DNA from: Prorocentrum cordatum
Lineage: Eukaryota > Sar > Dinophyceae > Prorocentrales > Prorocentraceae
Direction: 5' to 3'
Assembly (NCBI GenBank): GCA_963575745.1
Contig: CAUYUJ010019370.1
Location: forward strand, 106,001 to 170,000
DNA length: 64,000 nucleotides
Below are positions 10,506-19,689 of this stretch, one piece after another. The notes beneath the pieces are model-generated. The model was not told where the DNA came from. It did no database searches and worked only from the letters and a program-made list of their open reading frames with translations. How positions within the stretch are numbered: position 1 is the first letter of the stretch; every line of letters starts with the position of its first letter. Both the position numbers and the translations under genes were made by a program.

Positions 10506-13185
10506 CTAGACGTGATACCCAGTCGCATCCTGTACGCATTGCTTGCACTCTCCCAAGAAAACCTCAGCGTCGGAAGTGCCGCTGGCGTACTCGTCTGGAG
10601 AAGTTGCGCGCGCGATAGAGCTCATCGTGTCTCGCTCCACGCGGACTCCGTCGTAGTGCAAAGACATGTGGCCCTTGTTGTACTGTAAAAGGTATTCAAC
10701 GAGATTCTCCAATATGTAGTCCTCGCACCCCATCCACAAATGAGAAGCCACGCTCCTGTCTGGGTTCTTGTCAATTGCTCGAAGACGCTGGGCAGAGCTG
10801 TTGCTGCTAGGCTTCGCCACCGCCTCCCCACCTGCTTATGTCTCTGCAGGTATTCATTACCACTGAAGCGCGGCGGGATCTCCCCGCCCTCGAAGACCTG
10901 ATTGAGGATCTCTGTGCCCACTACTTCCGGAACCCCCAGTGATCCTGTGCAAATGCGGCCGCGGTTGTACTGCAATTCCTTCAGGTGGGCTACATCTGGT
11001 GCCCACGTCGCGCTGTCCGCGAGACCCAAGCGCCCGATAATCTGAGGAATTAAGCAGAACTTCGCGTTCTTCATGTCCACGTCGATAGTATGCGGTAGCG
11101 TCGCCACCTGCATGAATCGCTGCATGTGCTGTGCCGCCGTGCCGCTGGCGTGCTTCCTGGATCTCCACTCGCGAGTTCGCCTGTAATTGACCGTTTGCTT
11201 GTGCATGCCGGCGTCGGAACTCTTCGTTGCCAGCCTTCTCCGTTTTGCCGGGGATCCCTCTTGCGATTCCCGCGATCGCGGCTCAGCCTCGCCACGCGCC
11301 CCCTCAGGGAGCAAAACTTGAGAACAGTAGCTGATGTGGCGCTCCAGTTCGATATATTTCTCGAGTTGATCTTGGTATTGGTGCAGAACGGCGGGGTCCT
11401 CGGTTTTCCCTGTGCCACCTCCCGCGGGCTTCGCCCCCGCGCGCTCCGCAGTGGACTCATCCTCTGTTTTTTCCGCGTCTTTCTTTCTGCCGCTGCCTTT
11501 CCCTCTACCCCTGCCTCCCCTGCCGCTAGGCCTACCTGCCTTGCCGCTCTTGGAGGGGAGAGAGTCGAGGTGTTGTATAAGCAGGCTGAGGTTCATCCCC
11601 CTCGCAATGCGCCCGTGGAACACGCGCTTGAAATTTTCTGCATCGTGCCGCTCGGTGAAAGAGCTGAGGGGGTCGTCGGCCGTCAGGGGCGGGCACAGCA
11701 CGTCGGCGTCCTGGACAAGGGGCATGCGGGGAAGCAGGTGCCCCTCCGCACGCAGTGAAATTACAGGTGGACTCCCCTGAAGGGATTGCCAGCACTTGGC
11801 TTTCGTGTGCGTACCAGGTAAGCCAGGAGGAAGCCTCATGGCCACGAAGGACCCGTGCGTCAGGGCTTGAGCATTGCCGGGCAGTCTCTTGTCGCGGAAG
11901 AATTCCACGGAGTAATGCAAAGCAATCTGCTTGAGTTCGTTGGCGCCGTTGTCTTCGATCTCCTGGGGCGCCGTGACCACGGCCGACTCCAATGGCGAGC
12001 CGGTTTTGTCGCCGCCGCTCCGCGGGGGAAGAGCGCAAGCTTGGCGTATGTATTTATCAGATACTCCATTGTCCCCACCGCACGTCGTGCACTCCTGCAC
12101 GTTGCGACTGCAATCCTTTTCCGAATTGTTCACGGAGAAGACTTGCTGGATTCTGAGTCCAGCAACTGCCCCTCCAGGACTCGTCAGGAAATCTTTGGCA
12201 TCTTCTTCTCGCTTGAAGATTCCGTGCAATTCGTGGTCGGCGAGGTTGCGCTCCAAGAACAAAGGCTCGAATAACTTTGCGTAGATGCGAATGGCGGCGC
12301 GCCGCCTGAAGATAGACTCGTAATTCGTCTCGGTAATGTCATCGAACTTGAACAGCCGATTGCACTCGATGCGCTTCCAGCCTATAACGTGGTACAGGCG
12401 AGTGAGAATGGCGTACGGCAGCCGCCCTGAAATCCCTTCGCCCGTCACAAACTTTTTGATGGGATCTTCTCGCAAGGACTGCTTGTTGCCCGTGGGTTTC
12501 TCTTGCCCCGAGAAGATGAAGCCCCCCATGAACAGTTCCACGGTCTTCCGCAATTCGTCGTCGCTGTAGAAGACGTTCGGGTCGTAGTATCGGTGGCCCA
12601 GCGGGTGCATGGCTGCCAGGTGCGCCGTGAATAGAGATAGCCCCACGCCTCCAGGCCCGAGGAAAAACGCAATATGGTCGACGTTCCTCCCGCGTTTCGC
12701 AAGATCGATGCAGGCCTGAACGCATTGAAATGCTTTAAAGTTTGCTCAAAAAGTTCTCTCGTATATACTCTGACACCGAGCTGCGTTCGCATCTCGGGTC
12801 GGGTCGGGCCCCCCCAGAATACTCCACGGCGTGCCCTAGTATATGTTGTGGTCGGGGCTCCGTGAATCGAGGTACTCCACGTTTCCAGCGGGGGTGTCGA
12901 AGAGGACGCAGCAGTCTTTGAAAGCGAACCCCTTGGCCCTAGGATCGGGGGTGTCACACCATTCGCTGAAGTGGGACCATAACGACTTGGAGCTCAGCTC
13001 CATCTGCATGCGCCCCACCAATCTGGAAATATTCTTTGCCGTTACTATGTGCCGCAGATTATGACAAGACGTGTCTTCGCCACCCTCTCCCTCGTCGATG
13101 AGACCAGCAAGTGCATCGGCATGATCATCTACCGCTTCAAGCTTGCCTTTGCCATCGTTGCCTTTCGGGATCCTCTGCGCGCCCC
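10506..13185 (-). pseudogene. P-loop ATPase/helicase-like and polymerase-like region
   Basis: Frame shared by 13185-12836 (ending DSRSPDHNIY, then TAG) and 12835-10770, with a TGA at 12746-12748. FFLGPGGVGLSLF (GPGGVG at 12641-12658) is a Walker A-like loop in which the invariant Lys is Leu. YYDPNVFYSDDELRKTVELF and GFIFSGQEKP follow, as in superfamily 3-type ATPases. A Gly/Lys-rich linker comes next, then HTIDVDMKNAKFCLIPQI (Asp codons 11081-11083 and 11075-11077). YNRGRICTGSLGVPEVVG follows, and after a frameshift near 10770, GHMSLHYDGVRV (Asp 10650-10652). The paired acidic motifs resemble palm-domain polymerase motifs A and C, which is inference. Whether it is active or decayed cannot be seen; the stops argue for decay. 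Confidence 0.55.
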
Positions 13186-14000
13186 TTTGCCGGATCCCTT
13201 CAGCGCCTGCGCCAGGGCCCTGTTCCCCTTATTATGGCAAGCGTTCGCCACGAAAGTTTGGAAAAGATCGCTCTCGCTCTCGGTTTTCTTGAAAATCCCA
13301 ATAATATGTTCGAGAACGTCTTCGCCCCGCTGCCTCACAGGGGCGCCGAACTCGCGGAGCAGACCCTCCAGCTCCAGCATGCGTACGCGGATGTGTTTGT
13401 GGAAGGAGTCGGGGAGCAAGCCTTGATAAGCCTCCATGCTACCCAAGCGCTCGTTGTAATAATGCGATTGGGAGTGGTGCGCGCGGAGACGGCGACCACC
13501 GAATATGATCCACATCAGGTTGACGTGGTCTCGGACTGAAAAGTCCGTGGGGCGCAGGCTGTAGATGCTGAGCGCTGCCATGGCGAGACGACGCTTGCGG
13601 TCGCTCCAATGTTGGTTTCGCTCGTCTCCCTTCAGTTTTTCGTCCAGGGTTCTCGCCTCGTCCAAGATGCTCCCCACCGTTGGCTCCTCGAGCTTCTTCG
13701 CGTCCTTTAGCTTGGTCAGTCCGCTGCCGACGCCCTGCCATAGGGGCGCGAACGCAGATTGCGACTAGCTGGCCCCTGGCAGCTCCGCGCGCCTGAGCAC
13801 GGCTTCAGGCGCGGCCTTCCTCTCACGGACGCGGACGTAAGTCTGGAACAGATCGAAGTGCTCGCGGCATTCCACGCCCGCGCCGTCGCGAGTGGAGCAA
13901 TGCCAAACAATAACCATGGGATCCTTGTTCCCGTCGTCTGCGGGAAACTCTGTGCGGCACTCATGGTTTATTCTCTTGCACAGGGTGTCTAGAGCTCCGA
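13129..14000 (-). pseudogene. C-terminal half of OTU-type protease plus helical linker
   Basis: A single frame from about 14000 to 13129 is interrupted only by TAG at 13765-13767. The first part has PMVIVWHCSTRDGAGVECREHFDLFQTYV, in which the strand followed by H-F-D-L-F fits the catalytic-His segment of OTU cysteine proteases (His codon 13858-13860). Its Cys partner lies 1.9 kb upstream, beyond the C-rich array. After the TAG the frame continues with SAFAPLWQGVGSGLTKLKD and a helical, charged region to a frameshift near 13180 (KGSGKGA). Confidence 0.6.
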
Positions 14001-15440
14001 CCACTTTATTTCGGCACCGCACCCCCCCCCCCCCCCCCCATCATAATCACCATCATCATCATCATCATCCACATCATCATCATCATGCGCCCCCTCCGTC
14101 TCAGCGCCCTCCCGCGGCTCCAGCGCCCGCCCAGTGCCCCCTCCGCCCCGACCATTTTATTTCGGCACCGCACCCCCCCCCGCTCCGCCCCCTCCCCCGC
14201 GCCGTCTCAGCGCCCCCCCGCGGCCCCAGCGCCCGCCCAGTGCCCCCTCCGCCTCGACCACTTTATTTCGGCACCGCACCCCCCCCCCGCTCCGCCCCCT
14301 CCCCCGCGCCGTCTCAGCGCCCCCCCGCGGCTCCAGCGCCCGCCCAGTGCCTCCTCCGCCCCGACCACTTTATTTCGGCACCGCACCCCCCCTCCCCGCT
14401 CCGCCCCCTCCCCCGCGCCGTCTCAGCGCCCCCGCGCGGCTCCAGCGCCCGCCCAGTGCCCCCTCCGCCCGGCCACTTTATTTCGGCACCGCACCCCCCC
14501 TCCCCGCTCCGCCCCCTCCCCCGCGCCGTCTCAGCGCCCCGCGCGGCTCCAGCGCCCGCCCAGTGCCCCTCCGCCTCCGACCACTTTATTTCGGCACCGC
14601 CCCCCCCACCCCCCCCCCCCCCCCCTTCCCCCCTTCCGCCCCCCCACCCCCCCCCCCCGCGCCGTCTCACGCCCCCGCGCGGCTCCAGCGCCCGCCCAGT
14701 GCCCCCTCCCCCCCCGACCACTTTATTTCGGCACCGCCCCCCCCCCCGCTCCGCCCCCTCCCCCGCGCCGTCTCAGCGCCCCCCCCCCCCCGCGCGGCTC
14801 CAGCGCCCGCCCCGAGCCCCCTCCGCCCCGACCACTTTATTTCGGCACCGCACCCCCCCCCCCCCTCCCCGCTCCGCTCAGCGCCTCCGCCCGCGACCAC
14901 TTTATTTCGGCACCGCCCCCCCCCCCGCTCCGCCCCCTCCCCCGCGCCGTCTCAGCGCCCCCCCGCGGCTCCAGCGCCCGCCCAGTGCCCCCTCCGCCTC
15001 GACCACTTTATTTCGGCACCGCACCCCCCCCCCGCTCCGCCCCCTCCCCCGCGCCGTCTCAGCGCCCCCCCGCGGCTCCAGCGCCCGCCCAGTGCCCCCT
15101 CCGCCCCGACCACTTTATTTCGGCACCGCACCCCCCTCCCCGCTCCGCCCCCTCCCCCGCGCCGTCTCAGCGCCCCCCCGCGGCTCCAGCGCCCGCCCAG
15201 CGCCCCCTCCGCCCCGACCACTTTATTTCGGCACCGCACCCCCCCCCCGCTCCGCCCCCTCCCCCGCGCCGTCTCAGCGCCCCCCCCGCGGCTCCAGCGC
15301 CCGCCCAGTGCCCCCTCCGCCCCGACCATTTTATTTCGGCACCGCACCCCCCCCCTCCCCGCTCCGCCTCCTCCCCCGCGCCGTCTCAGCGCCCCCCCGC
15401 GGTTCCAGCGCCCGCCCAGTGCCCCCTCCGCCCCGACCAT
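13990..15440. repeat. C-rich tandem array, about 106-bp unit, about 13-14 copies
   Basis: Each unit contains CCGACCACTTTATTTCGGCA, a C run, CGCTCCGCCCCCTCCCCC, CGCCGTCTCAGCGCCCC and GGCTCCAGCGCCCGCCCAGT. Spacing of the CGACCA block is 106-107 bp in the regular part (14149, 14255, 14362). The units near 14560-14900 are compressed. The block CCGACCACTTTATTTCGGCA also forms the junction with the protease-coding sequence at 13997. The long proline/serine and glycine/arginine frames here are shadows. Confidence 0.95.
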
Positions 15441-15485
15441 CCTCTCCCCCCCCCTCCTCCTCCACATCCTCCTCCTCCCCCTTCC

Positions 15486-16318
15486 TTTTTGTGCAAGAGC
15501 CATGGCGCGCGTGTCACTTGTTGTCTTATCTTCTTCGTCGTATACGTGTATTGCTCCACCAATGTACTTGGTGAAATACTTCAGGTCCGGCACTCCAGGG
15601 TAGTTCTCCGCGCCGCCCCCTTCTTCCAAACGGTTTGCAGTTGCTGCGTCGCCGCAGGCCCTGGCAACGGCGACAATGCACCCCTTGATCCTACGAGCGA
15701 CAAGGATCTTGGTTTCCAGGGGCAGGGGCTTCCACTCGGCAGGCCTGACTGCTGCAGCTGCCACGACGCGGTACAAGCATAGACCGTCACTGGGGACCTT
15801 CAGAGGCGCGTTGTCTGCGAGGCGCGCAGCGCATCGCTGAAACTCTGTATCTGGACCAAAATCCAGGACAGGGCCGTTCGGCCTAATATTATCCGATAGT
15901 ATGATGTCATCTGTGTTATCGTTCTCGCCGCCAGCAGCAAGGTTCATGGAGGACGTGCCAGAGGCCCCCAGGATTCCATCGACGATCTTGTACCAGACCC
16001 CGTCACAGCGCGGCGCGCAGCGCGGCCGGGCCCTTCTTGGAATATGGGACCGCGTGCGAAAGGCTGTGCAGTGTGGCCCAGATATCTGTAGGTAGTCGCC
16101 AGGAGACCACGTGGCGGCTGCGGGGACCTGGGCTAGGATCTTCCCCCACTGCTGCAACCAAGCGCAGGCCTCCACCACAGTGAATGGGCCAGACTGGCGG
16201 ACGTCGATGGGGTAGCCGTGCTTGGCCAACGCATCGGGGACGCATGTGTTGACGTACTTGTTCGTCGACAGGTTTACGCTCTCGGTCGCCAGTTCCCGCT
16301 TGGTCCTCCTGGCACAAA
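15486..16318 (-). pseudogene. papain-like module followed by N-terminal half of OTU-type cysteine protease
   Basis: Starts after TTTTTGTGCCAG at 16319-16330, a good 3' splice site, in the frame reading RELATESVNLSTNKYVN. First module: NTCVPDALAKHGYP (Cys codon 16242-16244), then SPGDYLQISGPHCTAF (His 16071-16073) and WYKIVDG (Asp 15978-15980), a plausible Cys-His-Asp papain-fold triad. Second module: VPSDGLCLYRVVAAA (Asp 15786-15788, Cys 15777-15779), which is the D-G-x-C-L-(F/Y) nucleophile motif of OTU deubiquitinases, then LKYFTKYIGGAIHVYDEEDK. The frame then enters the C-rich array near 15486. Reading across the array, the catalytic His is found at 13858. OTU enzymes cleave ubiquitin-type linkages or process polyproteins; the role here is unknown. 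Confidence 0.65.
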
Positions 16319-16986
16319 AACGATGTATTGTGTTTTAAATTATTAAATTCTGGGGAGGATTTAGCTTGGGGGAACACCGGCCTGGCGCATATCTTGCGGA
16401 AGCGCCTCGCCAACCGACTCGACCGTTGTGACCTAGCGTGCGCTCGCCCATGGGCCGAGATGGCGATCTGCTCCTTCACCGCGCAGTCGTTGCAATCGTC
16501 CCTGTTCGGGGTCACGTTGTCATCAGAAGGCGCGCCCCTAGAATCACCCGCGCTGGATGAGCTCTGCGACGATCGGTGGAAAGCTTGTCTGGCCTGCCGC
16601 CTGGCTCTTTTCCACCTGGAAGGGTTGGAGCGGCTGACATGGGTGATCCTGCAGTCGTAGACTATTTGTTTGAAGGTAACCCGCACGGAGTCCCCGCCGA
16701 AACAGGCGCTCGGACCCACCACCTTCCCAATCATGCCGAATGCGTTGTCTGCGCCCGTCCAGTACACGGTGTCGTTCACGCGAAAGGGAGTGCCCCCACT
16801 ATCTGCGAGAACCACTGGCTCGCATTCACACCACGAGTTCTCGTTCAACGACTCCGTGTCGCCAATTTCATCGTCGGCGGCGAACGCGAACTCGTCGTCC
16901 AGGACCCCGAGTCGGGCGATATCGGACACGTCGTTGTCCCCGATCCACCCAGGGCCTGAGCCAGCAGGCAAGACTTGATCGATCGA
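16319..16986 (-). pseudogene. N-terminal module of the large element (Tudor/KOW-like beta domain)
   Basis: In the frame bounded 5' by a TGA at 16987-16989. It contains VNDTVYWTGADNAFGMIGKVVGP and VRVTFKQIVYDCRITHVSR, a small beta-barrel-like pattern (V-x-W/Y ... G-x-V-V-G ... V-x-V-x-F) that resembles Tudor/KOW readers. A Ser/Arg-rich linker follows. The last part (NNLKHNTSFLCQ) is AT-rich and ends at a 3' splice-site-like CAG near 16319, so roughly 16319-16400 is probably intron. The 5' splice site is not clear. Confidence 0.45.
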
Positions 16987-16989
16987 TCA

Positions 16990-17193
16990 CGCCGCGGAAT
17001 TGTCGCACGTATCCAGATCGGTTCGATCGGCTATCTCACGGAACGTCTTCCCACATCGGAAAAGTATGAGGCCGCGGCAACTGCGGCTGTCTTTAGCCCA
17101 AGCGGTATCAACCTCGTCGGACAAGGTCTCGAAAAACCCACTGCTGTGGATGCGGAGTTCATGGGGGGTGCCGTCGGTCGACCCGGGGAGCAC
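16990..17193 (-). pseudogene. possible 5' extension of the large element
   Basis: Same frame as the N-terminal module across TGA 16987-16989. Contains SGFFETLSDEVDTAWAKDS and GLILFRCGKTFREIADR. No family recognised. It runs into the 408-bp tandem duplication upstream, so the true start is unclear. Confidence 0.35.
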
Positions 17194-17973
17194 CTTAATC
17201 CGAGGTCGTACGATATATCCCTATGGGCCGATCAGGGGACCAGTGACCACTCGTAGTGCTCAGATCACTACAGACTGCCCGATCACCTGTGTGACTGATC
17301 AGCGGTATACTGGGAGGTCGGCAACCATGGCGGCGAAGCCGCTAAGGAGTACGTGGTGACGAGGAAAGACGGGGGCACCTCAACCTCGCTTGAGAGTAAC
17401 AGCGGCGCTTGAGAGTAACGGCGGCGGCGAAGCCGCTAAGGAGTATGTGGTGACGAGGGGGGGCGGGGGCGCCTCAACCCCGCTTGAGTGCAACGGCGGC
17501 CTCTCTTGAGTGTAACGGCGGCCTTCTTGAGTGTAGCAAACCACGACAAACAAACGAACCACGAGTCCATGGGGGATGCCGTCGGTCGACCCGGGGGGCA
17601 CCTTAATCCGAGGTCGTGCGATATATCCCTATGGGCCGATCAGGGGGCCAGTGACCACTCGTAGTGCTCAGATCACTACAGACTGCCCGATCACCTGTGT
17701 GACTGATCAGCGGTATACTGGGAGGTCGGCAACCATGGCGGCGAAGCCGCTAAGGAGTACGTGGTGACGAGGAAAGACGGGGGCGCCTCAACCTCGCTTG
17801 AGAGTAACAGCGGCGCTTGAGAGTAACGGCTGCGACGAAGCCGCTAAGGAGTATGTGGTGACGAGGGGGGGCGGGGGCGCCTCAACCCCGCTTGAGTGCA
17901 GCGGCGGCCTCTCTCGAGTGTAACGGCGGCCTTCTTGAGTGCAACAAACCACGACAAACAAACAAACCACGAC
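17157..17973 (+). repeat. 408-bp tandem duplication
   Basis: The block from CCGTCGGTCGACCCGGGG (17171) recurs at 17579, an offset of 408 bp. It includes the same GATATATCCCTATGGGCCGA, GTGTGACTGATCAGCGG and TAAGGAGTACGTGGTGACGA segments with few changes. Each copy ends with GAGTGTAACGGCGGCCTTCTTGAG and runs into CCACGACAAACAAA. Confidence 0.9.
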
Positions 17974-18315
17974 AAACAAACAAACAACGACAACAAACAA
18001 ACCACGACAACAAACAACAAACGACAACAAACAAACCACGACAAACAAACAAACCACGACAACAAACAGAGCACGATATACGAAGGAACCGCGTCTGAGG
18101 GCGGGGAGATCCTCAATCAGGTTTGCGAGGGCGCTCAGAACATCTGGGGGTCCAGCCTCCCTCCCCCCCTCAACCGATTCCCTCTTCCTCCTCCTCTTCC
18201 TCTTCCTCCTCCCTCTCTTCTCCGGATGCCCAGCCTCCCGCCCTCCCACAAACGACCTCTTTCGTCTCCTCCTCCTCCTCCTCCTCCTCCCACTGCGCGC
18301 AACTCACGCGAATAA
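17936..18315 (+). repeat. right copy of flanking direct repeat with CCACGACAAACAAA array
   Basis: Array of CAAACCACGACAA (17936-18070), then GCACGATATACGAAGGAACC, GGGGAGATCCTCAATCAGG, AGAACATCTGGGGGTCCAGC, a (TCC)n tract and AACTCACGCGAATAAAACG. This is collinear with 7000-7490. A shorter, rearranged relative (CCGGGGGTCCAGC ... CGCGAATAACACG) is at 18880-19015. Confidence 0.7.
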
Positions 18316-18835
18316 AACGAATAGAACAAAGAAAACGAATAAAACGAATAAAACTGGTAGAACTAATAAAACGAATAAAACTGAATAAAACGAATGAAAC
18401 GCACAAAACTAATAAAACCAATAAAACGAATGAAGCGGCATAAAACGAATAAAATGAATAAAATGAATAAAGCGAATAAAGCAAACTAAAACGAATAAAA
18501 CGAATAAAGCAGAATAGAATGAGTAAAACGAATAAAACGAATAAAAATAGAAACGGGAATTTATATGCCTTATTTTTCTTATTCGTTTTATTCGTTTTAT
18601 TCGTCTCATTCGTTTTATTTGTATTATTCGTTTTATTATTTGTATCCGTTGTATTCGTTCTATTCGCTTCATTCACTTGTGGGTTTTATTGGTTTGATTG
18701 GTTTTATTTGTTTTATTTGTTTTATTCGTTTTGCTCGTCTGATTCGCTTTATTCGTGCTATTGTTTTTTCTCCGTTTTATTCGTTTTATTCGTTTGATCC
18801 ATTTCACTAGCTTTATTTGTTTTATTCGTCTGGTT
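18310..18835. repeat. inverted arrays of AATAAAACG
   Basis: AATAAAACG-type 9-10 bp units on the plus strand (18310-18560) are followed by their complement TTTATTCGT (18570-18835). The two blocks could form a roughly 250-bp stem. Confidence 0.9.
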
Positions 18836-19375
18836 CGCGTCTCTTCCTCCTTCTCCTCCTCCTCCTCCTCCTCCTCCTCTCCGGGGGTCCAGCAGCCCTT
18901 CCCCCCTCGAACGACCTCTCCTCCTCCTCCTCCTCCTCCTCTCCTCCTCCTCTCCCTCCCCCGCCGCCTCCTTCTCCTCCTCCCACTGCACGCGGCTCGC
19001 GCGAATAACACGACTAAAACGAATAAAACGGATACAACGGAATAAAACTAATACAACGGATAAAACGAATAAAACGAATAAAACTAATAAAATCAATAAC
19101 ACGAATAAACGACGATACCAATAAAACAAACTAGAGCGAATACAACGAATAAAACCAATACGAATAATAAACAAATAAGACGAATAAAACGAATAAACCG
19201 AATAAAGCGGAATAGAACTAGTAAGATGAATAAAACGAATAAAACGAATAAAACGGAATAACATTAATACAGCAAAATGAAACAAATAAAACGGAATACA
19301 ATGAATAAAACGAATAAAACAAATAAAATGAATAAAACGAATTGAGAGATCAAATAGTACAACAAGTTTCTCCCC
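18836..19375. repeat. (TCC)n block followed by a second AATAAAACG array
   Basis: TCC-rich block 18840-18985 with fragments of the flanking direct repeat, then a degenerate AATAAAACGAAT array to about 19350. No gene. Confidence 0.85.
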
Positions 19376-19601
19376 ATGTATATGTATATGTATATGTATA
19401 TGCATATGCATATGTATAGGTATATGTATATGTACATGTATATGTACATGTACATGTATATGTATATGTATATGCATATGTGTATGTGTATGTGTATGTA
19501 TATGTATATGTATATATATGTATGTGTGTTCGCATATGTATATGTATATTTGTATGTATATATGGATATATACATGTATGTATATGTATATGTATATGTA
19601 C

Positions 19602-19665
<64 letters not shown>

Positions 19666-19680
19666 CTATGTCTATGTACA
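19376..19680. repeat. (TATATG)n microsatellite
   Basis: TATGTA hexamers with occasional CATATG. Long M/Y frames are shadows. Confidence 0.95.
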
Positions 19681-19689
19681 CATGGCGCC

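Larger units (their letters stand above)
7150..18315 (-). mobile_element. large decayed element: OTU protease, P-loop ATPase, polymerase-like, DDE transposase-like
   Basis: Minus-strand coding from about 17193 to 7729 encodes a fixed order of modules described in separate entries. The pieces belong together: most successive open segments share one frame across single stop codons, at 16987, 13765, 12836, 10506, 8485 and 8191. The rest are linked by point frameshifts with homologous overlap near 13180, 10770 and 8785. Direct repeats bracket it. A protease, ATPase, polymerase and DDE enzyme together recall self-synthesising DNA transposons, but the domains are not the Maverick/Polinton set as I know it. 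Terminal inverted repeats and target-site duplications were not identified. Confidence 0.6.

Noticed and set aside
10622-10770. C-terminal 50 residues of the 674-codon minus ORF
   Set aside because: After a frameshift near 10770 the meaningful sequence (NPDRSVASHLWMG, GHMSLHYDGVRV) is in the other frame; this tail is out-of-frame translation.
13997-15340. AATAAA poly(A) signals repeated on the minus strand of the C-rich array
   Set aside because: They are part of the repeated GCCGAAATAAAGTGG block, and dinoflagellates do not rely on AATAAA; probably coincidental.
13892-15782. Long Pro/Ser/Ala-rich plus-strand ORFs (489-565 codons)
   Set aside because: They are translations of the 106-bp C-rich array in three frames at once. 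The coding signal lies on the minus strand outside the array.
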